Numbered from the stretch's first letter, positions 1 to 8,249 are shown. The stretch is 52,736 bases of DNA from Spirochaetales bacterium (GCA_028532905.1 JAQQAM010000085.1:1-52736); one strand, 5' to 3'. Made by a program: numbers and translations. The notes: generated by a model not told the origin, from the letters alone.

Positions 1-319
1 GTGGTTCCATATAGGGTTTAACCTGAGGAGCCATAATTCCGGTTTGTACACCGAAAACATCCAGATCTTCTCCAGAAGCTAATGCCAAAGGAAGTCTTTC
101 CTGATAAGCCTGAGATTCAAAAGTTGTCAGCTCAACCTTAATATCGGGGTTTTGCATTTCAAAAGCATCTATAGCCTCCTGAATTGTCGCTTCACCAGGA
201 TACCAGGTCCAATACGTAATCACTGTAGGACCTTCCACCTGAGATTCCTGCTGTCCATTTGCCCATACAGAACCAAGGGTCAAAAGAATAAACAACGATA
301 CAACGAGTATTTTCTTCAT
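1..319 (-). CDS. ABC transporter solute-binding protein, family 1 (partial, N-terminal 106 residues)
   Basis: Cut by the left window edge; only the N-terminus is present. The ATG at 319-317 has an AGGAGT ribosome site directly upstream (322-330). The product begins MKKILVVSLFILLTLGS, a Sec signal peptide ending near WANG, and the mature part starts GQQE. Then comes VITYWTWYPGEATIQEAIDAF and a region rich in E, T and F, the usual beginning of CUT1-type sugar-binding proteins (ABC solute-binding family 1). It should sit in the periplasm or be membrane-bound and deliver a sugar to permeases that would lie to the left. It is downstream of, and on the same strand as, the AraC regulator at 513-1352. 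Substrate unknown. Confidence 0.85.
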   Translation of the reverse strand, partial: MKKILVVSLFILLTLGSVWANGQQESQVEGPTVITYWTWYPGEATIQEAIDAFEMQNPDIKVELTTFESQAYQERLPLALASGEDLDVFGVQTGIMAPQVKPYMEP

Positions 320-341
320 ATAAAACTCCTTTCACATAAAT

Positions 342-495
342 TAAACATGTTCAATTTATTATCCTTTACGATTTCTGCGTTGTCAAGAATTATTTTACTA
401 CTCACCACCAACAAAACCTATCTCCAATGCAATTTAAAGACTACATCTTGTAATAAACGATAATAAATTCAAATTTTTAAATAAACATGTTCAAT
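342..495. repeat. 14-bp operator-like direct repeat, two copies 140 bp apart
   Basis: TAAACATGTTCAAT occurs at 342-355 and again, identical, at 482-495. Its core AACATGTT is self-complementary. One copy overlaps the predicted transcription start of the binding-protein gene. The other lies just beyond the stop codon of the araC-type gene. Two identical sites a fixed distance apart fit a DNA-looping repressor or a dimeric regulator, but the regulator is not identified. Confidence 0.55.
344..386 (-). promoter_or_regulatory. sigma-70-type promoter of the left-edge binding-protein gene, with operator at the start site
   Basis: On the minus strand TTGACA (386-381) is followed after exactly 17 bases by GATAAT (363-358). 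The first matches the -35 consensus completely, the second in five of six bases. The palindromic core AACATGTT (344-351) lies right after the -10 where transcription would start, which suits repression. Confidence 0.75.
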
Positions 496-512
496 ATTAC
501 AAGAGTGATATT

Positions 513-1352
513 CTATCGAAATCGTTCCCTATATATTCTAGGAGAATATCCATTCTGATTTTTAAACTGCTTGGAGAATATATACTGATCCTTGTACCCC
601 AGACATGAGGCAATCTCTTTAATTGAAAAATCACTATAAAGGAGAAGATATTCAGCTCTGAGGGTTTTAATTCTAATCATATATTGATGAGGTGTCGTTC
701 CATATATATTCCTGAAAGTCCTAATAAAGGCCTTTTCAGAATAGCCGCAGATCTCTGCCAGTTCTTTGACAGAGAAGTCCTCTATATTATCCAGTTCACT
801 GATCCGGGATATCAGAAACTGCACTCCATCCTGTCTTTTTCGCAGATTATTCCGGAATATCAACAGGATACGGATAACAGAGCTATTAACCGTATAAGTA
901 TGGAATCTGTCCAGTGAGGGGAAGTTAACAGAAGAGCAGTCCTTAAGAGAATCTAGCAACTGTTCTGCTTCATTCCAATGAAGGATCTTAAAAACATAAT
1001 TAGCCCCGACCTCCACATCTTTCAGGCTGAAATGGATAGAATTGATTTCTAGGGGCTCCGAAGTTGATGTATAAATGGAATGCTTTTGCCCCGGAGTAAT
1101 CAAATATACAGAACCAGGACCAAGATCATACGCCCTTCCGTCTAGCTGGAGCTGTCCCCGCCCCACCCCGACAATGGAAAAAAGAAAACATCCAAGCTTT
1201 CGCTCTTCGATCCTCCAATTGGAGGGAACTTTCATCATGAATACATTGTGTGTTTTTACTCTATCAAGGGCATCTCCCCGGGATAGAAGCTGATCAAGAA
1301 GAGACTCAATAAAAAATGATTCTTTCTTCAATTTCATAATAGTGACAATCAT
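513..1352 (-). CDS. AraC-family transcriptional regulator (cupin sensor + HTH)
   Basis: This 279-residue protein has the usual AraC layout. The N-terminal part (about residues 35-130) has cupin-like beta segments with the typical LDGRAYDLGPGSVYLITPG pattern for ligand sensing. The C-terminal 100 residues form the double helix-turn-helix: FSVKELAEICGYSEKAFIRTFRNIYGTTPHQY, then IKEIASCLGYKDQYIFSKQFKNQNGYSP. It probably controls the sugar-binding-protein gene that follows on the same strand. Neither the ATG at 1352 nor the alternative ATG at 1337 has a good ribosome site, so the exact start is uncertain. No membrane segment is seen, so it is a cytoplasmic DNA-binding protein. Confidence 0.9.
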   Translation of the reverse strand: MIVTIMKLKKESFFIESLLDQLLSRGDALDRVKTHNVFMMKVPSNWRIEERKLGCFLFSIVGVGRGQLQLDGRAYDLGPGSVYLITPGQKHSIYTSTSEPLEINSIHFSLKDVEVGANYVFKILHWNEAEQLLDSLKDCSSVNFPSLDRFHTYTVNSSVIRILLIFRNNLRKRQDGVQFLISRISELDNIEDFSVKELAEICGYSEKAFIRTFRNIYGTTPHQYMIRIKTLRAEYLLLYSDFSIKEIASCLGYKDQYIFSKQFKNQNGYSPRIYRERFR

Positions 1353-1431
1353 ACACTATCGGGAACTTTCTGACATCTTTATGATACAGAATGGCATTTC
1401 AGCTCTACCCAATTACTCCTATTATTCTGAT

Positions 1432-2216
1432 ATGAAAAAGAAAAATGTACTGTTTATCACAACTGACCAGCAGCAGCCTTCCGGTAAGTGAGTACTGCCT
1501 GGGAGACTATTTGAAACACAAAGGATATGAAACCCATTTCAAGTCTCAACAGGAAGAAGTTCATTCCTCGACCTATGTGGGAGATCAAACCAGCAGCTAT
1601 GAGAATCTTGAAGATGATCCGAACCTCGAGAATTATCCAAAAGTAGTAGAAAACTACCTTAAAACGGGACGTATGCCTTACTTTAACGGCGGAGGCCTCA
1701 AAGTCACCGACGATAAGGATATCGAAATCATCATAAGAGCTTACTGGGGGGGGGGCCATTTCTCTGATTGATAAAAATATTGGGCGTATCATGAAGATCC
1801 TGAAAGATGCAGGACTACGGGATGACACATTGGTCATCTTTACGACAGATCACGGGCAATACTTGGGTGCCCATGGAATGATAGAGAAAAGTAGGGGTCT
1901 GCTGGGAGGAATTTATCAATGGACACTTTTCTCCTTTATAGATATTGTTCCGACGATTCTGGATTTTCTTGGAGTCCTTGAAGAAAACGGTCTTCCAGCA
2001 ATACCCTGCGACGGGATTTCACAAAAAGCGAGGCTTCAGGAGAAAGAGGAAGGCCGCAGAAAATCACTGACTGCTAATCATACCAATTCTGTCCTGGATA
2101 CAGCCTTAGCTGATCAGCAATACATAATTGTAAAGCACAAAATAATCGAGGTCAGTTGCCGGGAGTTCAGTAATTCCATACTGAACAACGCTCTGAAATT
2201 CCTTCGTATCGGGTAG
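1432..2216 (+). pseudogene. sulfatase pseudogene (multiple deletions and frameshift)
   Basis: Sulfatase pieces are recognisable in order. The first is MKKKNVLFITTDQQQ (start 1432), the classic metal-binding N-terminus, which ends at a stop after residue 19. Next is SEYCLGDYLKHKGYETHFK in another frame, then AISLIDKNIGRIMKILKDAGLRDD, then LVIFTTDHGQYLGAHGMIEKS. The last piece is DIVPTILDFLGV. The segment that should carry the catalytic C/S-x-P-x-R is missing, and parts of the middle and the region after GMIEKSRG are also gone. A run of ten G at 1746-1755 breaks the frame; nine would join the two halves as YWGGAISLID. The gene cannot make an active sulfatase. An intact, different sulfatase lies at 6633-8150. 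Confidence 0.85.
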
Positions 2217-2306
2217 ACACCAGTCGCTGAAACCTAAATACTCCACTTCATTCATTATCTGAACCCAGACCAGTGAATCTACCCATGTCCGTCCGTAATA
2301 AAATTT
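2106..2306 (-). pseudogene. DUF1566 domain remnant
   Basis: Read on the minus strand, 2306-2106 encodes an open stretch with no start codon. It contains YYGRTWVDSLVWVQIMN, GFSDWCLPDTKEFQSVVQYG and TELPATD. The G-x-S-D-W-x-L-P-(T/D)-x-K-E-(L/F)-Q-S pattern is the hallmark of DUF1566 (Lcl C-terminal domain), a domain of secreted proteins. Stops precede the segment and nothing of the protein remains on either side, so this is a fragment left by deletion. It overlaps the tail of the decayed sulfatase on the other strand, and the junction between the two remnants lies near 2105-2150. Confidence 0.6.
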
Positions 2307-2412
2307 TCATCATTTTCTGAGAGGAGAGACCCTATAGTTGTCAAATTGAATAATGAATTTAAGTTATAGCAGGTACAATGACAAATACAGTTGTAAATAA
2401 ACTGTCCTATGA

Positions 2413-3360
2413 TTATGAATAACCACCACAGGTCCTATCACCGGCTGGCAAAACCGGTCCCTCCATCCCCAGTTGAACTGACTCTCTGACAATCTCCAGA
2501 TATCGTCGGATATAATCTTTTTCCAGAGCCGACTTCCTGTAGATGACTCCGCTGGGAAAGGTTGCACGACGCATATCTGGATGAATTTCTTTCAAACCGA
2601 ACTGTTCGGCAATGGTATGAATAAACTGGGGTAGAGAAGTAATGTATTCTGTGGCGCTGACTACTTCCAGAAGGTTGATCATAGAGCCGCTGATATATTT
2701 TATTCTCGTTCTGAAGGCGGCGCTGATCTGATGATCGTCCTTTGCATCTTCTGCGATCTGGTTATTATGAGAAAAAACAGCAAAATCATACAGTCGTAAA
2801 TCCATCTCGCTGTGACTCTCTTTTGCAAAAACAGGATGCCTCCAGGATGCGAAGAAAGAGAAAAAGACATTCATGAGATGCTCGAAAACAACTCCTTCGG
2901 ATGGTTTTAAAGATCCAATATCGCAAAAGATCAGATCAAAATGCCCTTCCAGAAACTGCTCATATAGAGTTTGAGAATACCCGGTGATAATTTTCATCTG
3001 CATATCAGGGAATTCCTTTGAATACTGCAGAACAGCATTGGGAAGAACGCCGTACTGCCACACAAGACCTGAGCCCACTCGTAACTGGCGGATATCTTTG
3101 TTCTTTATATAGTCAATTTCCTGAAGGGCGTAACGGAATTCATTTCCCATAGAGCAGACCTGTTTGTAGAGAACTTTACCGTATTCGGTGATCTCCACGC
3201 CCTTGTTTCTGCGAATAAATAAGGGGACATCCATTATCTCTTCCAGGATTTTTAAGCTGCGGGAGAGAGCAGGTTGGGAAATATGCAGCTTTTCCGCCGC
3301 CCTTAGAACCGATGAAGTCTCGGCTACCGCTTGAAAATGCTCGAGATATCTATGAAGCAA
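2413..3360 (-). CDS. LysR-family transcriptional regulator
   Basis: The N-terminal winged HTH has the LysR pattern: LEHFQAVAETSSVLRAAEKLHISQPALSRSLKILEE, then VPLFIRRNKGVEITEYG. A periplasmic-binding-protein-like effector domain follows to the end. The chosen start is the TTG at 3360-3358, because GGGGGAGA lies just upstream and the protein then begins at the usual distance from the HTH (315 residues). In-frame ATGs at 3411 and 3408 would add 17 residues but have no ribosome site. It is divergent from tctC, the standard arrangement for a LysR activator of a transport operon, and probably senses the carboxylate that TctCBA imports. Confidence 0.9.
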   Translation of the reverse strand: MLHRYLEHFQAVAETSSVLRAAEKLHISQPALSRSLKILEEIMDVPLFIRRNKGVEITEYGKVLYKQVCSMGNEFRYALQEIDYIKNKDIRQLRVGSGLVWQYGVLPNAVLQYSKEFPDMQMKIITGYSQTLYEQFLEGHFDLIFCDIGSLKPSEGVVFEHLMNVFFSFFASWRHPVFAKESHSEMDLRLYDFAVFSHNNQIAEDAKDDHQISAAFRTRIKYISGSMINLLEVVSATEYITSLPQFIHTIAEQFGLKEIHPDMRRATFPSGVIYRKSALEKDYIRRYLEIVRESVQLGMEGPVLPAGDRTCGGYS

Positions 3361-3440
3361 AAATCTCCCCCTTCCACTTTTGATATAATATTTTATTATA
3401 CCCAGCATCATTTATTATATTAGACAGTATAACAGACTGA

Positions 3441-3457
3441 GTGTTTAATAGAAACAC
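3441..3457. promoter_or_regulatory. 17-bp palindrome in the lysR-tctC divergent region
   Basis: GTGTTTAATAGAAACAC has perfect 6-bp arms around a 5-base centre. It lies between the two divergent genes, about 45 bp before tctC. LysR proteins bind 15-bp T-N11-A palindromes in such places, and T3442-N11-A3454 fits. It is the best candidate LysR operator here. Confidence 0.5.
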
Positions 3458-3501
3458 AGGATGTAATTACACCATATTCATTTTTCTAAAGGAGTCTATT
3501 G

Positions 3502-4506
3502 ATGACACGCAAAAGTATGGCGGCAATACTGCTATTATGCTGCCTAATCATTCCCGCTTTCTCTAATGGTCAGGGAGAATCCAATTTCCCCAACCGGCCC
3601 GTACAGAATGTTTTTCCCTGGAGCCCAGGTTCAACCTATGCGGCATCTCAGGTCGTTGCAAATGCTATGGCCGAAAACATGGGAACCACCATGAGCGTCA
3701 CCTCCACAACAGGAGCCGGCGGGGTCAAAGCTGCTATGACTGTCATGTCCAAACCAGCCGACGGATATACTGTATTTGATGCATATGTTGCTCCTCTCAT
3801 CCTGGCCCCTCTTTTCGGAAAGGCCGACTATACATTTGAAGACTGGAAACCCCTCTACGGTGTAGCTTCAAACGCTTTTACAATAGTTGTCCGCAAAGAT
3901 GATGAGCGTTTTCCAGACCTTACCGCACTGATAGAATACGCCAAAGCCCATCCGGGAGAGTTGAAATACTGTGCCGGAGGAGATGTATCTCTTCCTCATA
4001 TGGCCGCAGCATCACTTTTGAAAAATACGGGGGCTGTAACCAGGCACGTTCCGTATAATGATACCAACGAGGGCATCAAGGACATGCTGGCGGGTGAGTT
4101 GGATTTTGACATTATGAACTCCGGAGGCTATCAGACCTTCAAGGACGATGTCCGCATTCTAGCAGTCCTGAGTGATCTGCCCCAGCCAGCCTTCCCCGGT
4201 CAGCCCCTGGCTAAAGATTTCGGCTACTGCATTGGTCTTGACGGGTTGGCTGCGACCGGTTGGACCTGGTGGGTCGTACATAAAGATACTCCCGATGATA
4301 TCACAGAAATTCTCCGTACAGCACTGAAAGAGGCACTGGATGATCCGAAAGTTCAAAAATCCCTTTCGGATATGGGATACCTGCCTATGCCAACAGATGT
4401 TTACAGCCCTGAGAACTATACGGAAGAATGCACCATCATGACCGCCCAGCTCAAATCGGCTCTTGCTGCAATTGAATGGGAAAAAGAAGAAATTAAAAAA
4501 TACTAG
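3502..4506 (+). CDS. tctC: TctC/Bug-family tricarboxylate-type binding protein
   Basis: 334 residues with a signal peptide (MTRKSMAAILLLCCLIIPAFS) and a mature start NGQGES. The body has the Bug/TctC pattern: FPNRPVQNVFPWSPG, GAGGVKAAMTVMSKPADGYT, then FEDWKPLYGVASN and YAKAHPGELKY. It is the periplasmic receptor of a tripartite tricarboxylate transporter and binds a carboxylated small molecule. GGAG at 3491-3494 is 7 bases from the ATG at 3502 and only 4 from the TTG at 3499, so ATG is preferred. It is first gene of tctC-tctB-tctA-sulfatase. A hairpin follows the stop, which may raise its yield over the membrane genes. Confidence 0.93.
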   Translation: MTRKSMAAILLLCCLIIPAFSNGQGESNFPNRPVQNVFPWSPGSTYAASQVVANAMAENMGTTMSVTSTTGAGGVKAAMTVMSKPADGYTVFDAYVAPLILAPLFGKADYTFEDWKPLYGVASNAFTIVVRKDDERFPDLTALIEYAKAHPGELKYCAGGDVSLPHMAAASLLKNTGAVTRHVPYNDTNEGIKDMLAGELDFDIMNSGGYQTFKDDVRILAVLSDLPQPAFPGQPLAKDFGYCIGLDGLAATGWTWWVVHKDTPDDITEILRTALKEALDDPKVQKSLSDMGYLPMPTDVYSPENYTEECTIMTAQLKSALAAIEWEKEEIKKY

Positions 4507-4515
4507 AAATTAATA

Positions 4516-4553
4516 AGGGATCGATGTCTGAGAAATTTGCCGCAACGATCCCT
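4516..4553 (+). other. intercistronic hairpin between tctC and tctB
   Basis: AGGGATCG at 4516-4523 pairs perfectly with CGATCCCT at 4546-4553 (8-bp stem, 22-base loop). No T run follows, so it is more likely a message-stabilising or attenuating structure than a full terminator. Confidence 0.45.
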
Positions 4554-4597
4554 ATCAAAACCCCTGTCCCAGAAAAGGGATGGGGGTGGAGGTCTTA

Positions 4598-5101
4598 ATG
4601 AATATGAAAAAAAAAGATGTATCCGAACTTTTTGTGACCTGGCTTTTTGCCTTACCTGTTTTTGTGGCTCTTTTTGAAATGCACACAAAATTTGTAGAAA
4701 AAGGGATGCACCAGGGAGGTGGTGAAACCAATGCTGCCATGTTCCCGAGAATGCTCAGCTGGCTTTTACTCTCCCTGATAATTGTCAGAACAGCGGATAT
4801 TCTCATAAAATCACGTAAAAAACATGAAAATCATGAACCTGTTATCCTATTTGAAAAGGCGGGAAGAAAACGCCTGGTTATGATTTCCGGCATACTTGTC
4901 CTTTACTTCTTCGGATTGGGAATTTTAGGTTATTATGCGGCCACTCCTCTGGCGCTGGCAGGATTCTTTCTGGTTTTGGGTCTGAAGAAGCCCATCATTC
5001 TGATTCCTCTCTGCCTGGGGGTCACCGTTGCAGTATGGTATGTGTTCGGCATCCTGCTCAAAGTAATCCTTCCCGTCGGCCGATTCGGTTTGTATATCTA
5101 G
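4598..5101 (+). CDS. tctB: TctB-family small membrane subunit of tripartite tricarboxylate transporter
   Basis: About 167 residues, with four hydrophobic segments: FVTWLFALPVFVALF, MLSWLLLSLIIVRTA, LVMISGILVLYFFGLGILGYYAATPLALAGFFLVLG and IILIPLCLGVTVAVWYVFGILL. This is the TctB (DUF1468) layout of the small integral subunit paired with TctA. The start at 4598 is chosen because GGAGG lies five bases upstream; an in-frame ATG at 4580 lacks a site. The end FGILLKVILPVGRFGLYI is typical for the family. Located between tctC and tctA, with tctA beginning 8 bases later. Confidence 0.88.
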   Translation: MNMKKKDVSELFVTWLFALPVFVALFEMHTKFVEKGMHQGGGETNAAMFPRMLSWLLLSLIIVRTADILIKSRKKHENHEPVILFEKAGRKRLVMISGILVLYFFGLGILGYYAATPLALAGFFLVLGLKKPIILIPLCLGVTVAVWYVFGILLKVILPVGRFGLYI

Positions 5102-5109
5102 GAGTCTAA

Positions 5110-6636
5110 ATGTTTACTGAAATTCTATCCGCCGGATTTCCGGCTTTCTTCGGAATCCAGCAGCTCCTATTTACAGGATTTGGCGTTTTAATGGGGATCA
5201 TCATCGGCATCCTGCCGGGGTTAGGCCCCCTCTTGGGATTAACTCTTCTGACACCACTGGCCATGAATATGAATCCCTTTACCGGGATGGGACTACTCAT
5301 CGGAATATTCGTTGGAGGGACCGCTGGAGGAGCTATCAGCGCCATACTTCTTAGGATTCCCGGAACCCCTATTGCAGCAGCTACGTTGCTGGACGGCTAT
5401 CCCCTGGCCTCAAAAGGCAAGGCGCCATTCGCGGTAACCCTGGCCATATCCACATCCGCTATCGGAGGAATCATCGGAGGAATTTATCTGATCTTCTTAT
5501 CTCCTCTCCTGGCACGTGTAGCCCTGAAGTTCTCTCCTCCAGAATATTTTGCCCTGGCTCTAACCGGTGTGGTCTGTATCGCTGTGGTCTCCAGGGAGTC
5601 AACAATAAAGGGGCTGATGGTTGGAAGCCTGGGACTTCTTCTGTCCACCATAGGGATGGATCCATTTATGAGCAATTTCCGGTTTACTTTCGGAACTATT
5701 GCCCTGGCAGGAGGGATCGGGATCGTCCCGATGGTCATCGGCCTATTCGCTATCAGCGAAATGTTAATTCAGGTGGAACAGGGGGATTTCGAAAGGTCTC
5801 CTCATCTGAAAGCATTCCTCCCTCCTCTGGCCGGCATCACCGAAAACTTCAAACAGCTCTTTAACCTTTTCCGGTCCAGTTCACTGGGAACATTCATCGG
5901 AGCCCTCCCGGGAGCTGGATCAGTGATAGCCAGTTTCGTTTCTTATGCTGTAGCAAAAAACAGCTCCCGGTACCCAGAAAAGTTCGGTACTGGAATCCCA
6001 GACGGAGTCATAGCCACTGAATCGGCAAATAATGCCTGCTGCGGAGGGACTCTCATTCCATCTCTCACACTGGCTCTCCCAGGCGATCCCTGCTCGGCCA
6101 TGCTGCTGGCGGCTCTTATGCTTCTGGGATATATTCCAGGACCCCGACTCTTCGTCCAGAGTCAGGATCTGGTAGGGGGCATTTTCCTGGCTTATATAAC
6201 TTCAAATATTTTTCTTTTGTTCCTGGGACTAGCCTTCCTTCCTCTCTTCGTCAAAGTGCTGAATGTAAAGAAAAAGTACCTGATTCCTGTGATTCTGATC
6301 CTCTGTGCTGTTGGTTCCTATGGTATGGAAACCTCAATAAACGATCTGTGGATAACTCTCATCTTCGGGATTCTGGCCTTTGGCTTGAGAAAGTTCGAGT
6401 ACCCTCTTGCCCCATTCGTGATCGCCAATGTCCTTGGCCCCATTATGGAAGAGAACTTCAGGCGATCTCTTATTATGTCCGGAGATGATCCTGCTATATT
6501 TTTCACGAGACCTATTTCAACAAGCATACTGGCGGCCAATTTTCTGCTCCTTGCTATTACCCTCATACCCTTCCGTAAAATACGGAGGAAGAGGACCCTA
6601 GAAAAAAACATCACAGAGGAAAACATAACATCATGA
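5110..6636 (+). CDS. tctA: TctA-family large permease of tripartite tricarboxylate transporter
   Basis: 508 residues with about a dozen hydrophobic segments. Family motifs are seen near the start (GVLMGIIIGILPGLGPLLG) and in the middle (LGTFIGALPGAGSVIASF), the two glycine/proline loops shared by all TctA proteins. ESANNACCGGTLIPSLTLALPG is also conserved. It is the transport channel of the secondary, ion-driven carboxylate importer. AGGAGTCTAA precedes the ATG. Its stop overlaps the sulfatase start by four bases (ATGA at 6633-6636), so the sulfatase is translationally coupled to the transporter. Confidence 0.95.
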   Translation: MFTEILSAGFPAFFGIQQLLFTGFGVLMGIIIGILPGLGPLLGLTLLTPLAMNMNPFTGMGLLIGIFVGGTAGGAISAILLRIPGTPIAAATLLDGYPLASKGKAPFAVTLAISTSAIGGIIGGIYLIFLSPLLARVALKFSPPEYFALALTGVVCIAVVSRESTIKGLMVGSLGLLLSTIGMDPFMSNFRFTFGTIALAGGIGIVPMVIGLFAISEMLIQVEQGDFERSPHLKAFLPPLAGITENFKQLFNLFRSSSLGTFIGALPGAGSVIASFVSYAVAKNSSRYPEKFGTGIPDGVIATESANNACCGGTLIPSLTLALPGDPCSAMLLAALMLLGYIPGPRLFVQSQDLVGGIFLAYITSNIFLLFLGLAFLPLFVKVLNVKKKYLIPVILILCAVGSYGMETSINDLWITLIFGILAFGLRKFEYPLAPFVIANVLGPIMEENFRRSLIMSGDDPAIFFTRPISTSILAANFLLLAITLIPFRKIRRKRTLEKNITEENITS

Positions 6637-8150
6637 AAACGATATTCCTTTTATTCGACTCACTGAACCGCAAAGCCCTCGGGCCCTACGATTCTTCTGT
6701 ACCAACACCGAATTTCGACCGATTGGCCCAAAAAAGTATTACTTTTACAAACCATTACGCTGGCAGCATGCCCTGTATGCCTGCCCGCCGGGATCAGCAG
6801 ACCGGCCGATACAATTTTTTCCACAGCGCCTGGGGCCCCATGGAACCCTATGATAATTCCCTACCTCGTCTACTGAGAGAAAGAAAAGGGGTTTATAGCC
6901 ATATCACTACCGACCATGCTCACTACTTCGAAGATGGCGGTGCTTTCTACTGCACCAATTTCAACACATGGGAGTTCCATAGAGGACAGGAATATGACCC
7001 CTGGATTCCGGAAATTAATCCCGATATGGAGATCTTGCGCAAACGCTATGATTCCAGGCACTATGATTTTTCTCACAGCTCCCGGAGCGAACACAAACTC
7101 CAGTTTGCCAAGAATAAAAATCACAGGATGAAAAAATCATCAGAATTTCCGATGGTTCGCTGTTTCGATTCAGCAATGGAATTTCTGGATATTAATAAAA
7201 ATGCAGAGAACTGGTTCCTTCAGCTGGAAACTTTCGACCCCCATGAACCTTTTGATATTCCGGAGGAATATCTTGACCGATATAATATAGACAAAACTAC
7301 GGTAATGAACTGGCCTAATTATGCACGGCCCGTAGAAAGCCCCGAAGAAATAGACCGAATCCGTCGAACTTATGCTGCTCTGGTGGCGTTCTGCGACGAT
7401 CAGCTCGGACGCCTTCTGGACAGAATGGATGCCGATAACATGTGGGACGATACATCATTAATCGTATCTACAGATCATGGGTTCCTCCTTTCTGAACATG
7501 ACTGGTGGTCTAAAGTCATCATGCCCAATTACCAGGAGATATCCCACATCCCCTTGTTTATTCATCATCCGAAGTACAAAATGAATGCCGGAACACAAAG
7601 AAATACTGTCACATCGGTCATTGACCTGATGCCAACCGTACTGGACTGGTATGACTGTGATATTCCGGAAGAAGTTAAAGGGCACTCCCTGACCGCACTG
7701 TTGGAAGAAGACAGGGATGAAGAGCGTGTTGTGAGCTGTGGAGTATTCGGAGGAACAGTTCTCATTACCGACGGCCGCTACGCATACCACCTTTGTCCAC
7801 AGCATCTGGACAGTACGAATTTATATGAATACAGGATACACCCCTGCCATATGAGGGGACAGTTTTCAATAAAGGAAATGCAGGATTCAGAACTATATAA
7901 TGGATTCAATTTTACCAAAGGAATGCCCTTGCTGAAGATAAAGGGACGAGATGATTCCCAACGGGTGCCCAATCATGATGCCCAGGGATTCCAGGATACT
8001 AAGACCAGGCTTTTCGACCTTTTCACCGATCCTACCGAAGAGAACCCCGTTTCCAATCCTCAGGTGGAAGCCCGTCTGAAATCTAGATTCCGACAAATTA
8101 TGGAAGACCATGACGCACCACAGGAGATGTTCGATAGATATGGAGTTTAA
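6633..8150 (+). CDS. cytoplasmic sulfatase (formylglycine type)
   Basis: 505 residues of the alkaline-phosphatase-like sulfatase fold. The metal site begins FLLFDSLNRKALGPYD. The signature Cys48-Met-Pro-Ala-Arg52 is the site where Cys is oxidised to formylglycine. LETFDPHEPFD, then LIVSTDHGFLLSEHDWWSK and HIPLFIHHP complete the active site. There is no signal peptide, so the enzyme acts in the cytoplasm and should cleave a sulfate ester after uptake. Coupling to tctA by a 4-bp overlap suggests the transporter brings in a sulfated carboxylate; this is inference. Activity needs a maturase (FGE or anSME), which is not in this window. Confidence 0.9.
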   Translation: MKTIFLLFDSLNRKALGPYDSSVPTPNFDRLAQKSITFTNHYAGSMPCMPARRDQQTGRYNFFHSAWGPMEPYDNSLPRLLRERKGVYSHITTDHAHYFEDGGAFYCTNFNTWEFHRGQEYDPWIPEINPDMEILRKRYDSRHYDFSHSSRSEHKLQFAKNKNHRMKKSSEFPMVRCFDSAMEFLDINKNAENWFLQLETFDPHEPFDIPEEYLDRYNIDKTTVMNWPNYARPVESPEEIDRIRRTYAALVAFCDDQLGRLLDRMDADNMWDDTSLIVSTDHGFLLSEHDWWSKVIMPNYQEISHIPLFIHHPKYKMNAGTQRNTVTSVIDLMPTVLDWYDCDIPEEVKGHSLTALLEEDRDEERVVSCGVFGGTVLITDGRYAYHLCPQHLDSTNLYEYRIHPCHMRGQFSIKEMQDSELYNGFNFTKGMPLLKIKGRDDSQRVPNHDAQGFQDTKTRLFDLFTDPTEENPVSNPQVEARLKSRFRQIMEDHDAPQEMFDRYGV

Positions 8151-8232
8151 TAAAAAGGAACAATCGACAATCCGGGATCAGAAAACTACATTAGACAACA
8201 AATATCCATGCATGTTCAGCTGAAAAATCTGT

Positions 8233-8249
8233 TTATATCCCGGATATAA
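8233..8249. repeat. 17-bp near-perfect palindrome after the sulfatase gene
   Basis: TTATATCC-C-GGATATAA has 8-bp arms around a single base. No T run follows, so it is not a normal terminator. It lies in the 265-bp gap between two convergent operons. Otherwise this gap holds only the terminator at 8311-8342. Function unknown. Confidence 0.4.

Noticed and set aside
1746-1755. G10 tract as a phase-variation switch of the sulfatase
   Set aside because: Slippage could restore frame at that point, but the catalytic block and other segments are deleted, so no phase would give an active enzyme.
2387-2405. Hairpin ACAGTT/AACTGT after the LysR gene as a terminator
   Set aside because: The stem is only six AT-rich pairs and no T run follows on the minus strand.
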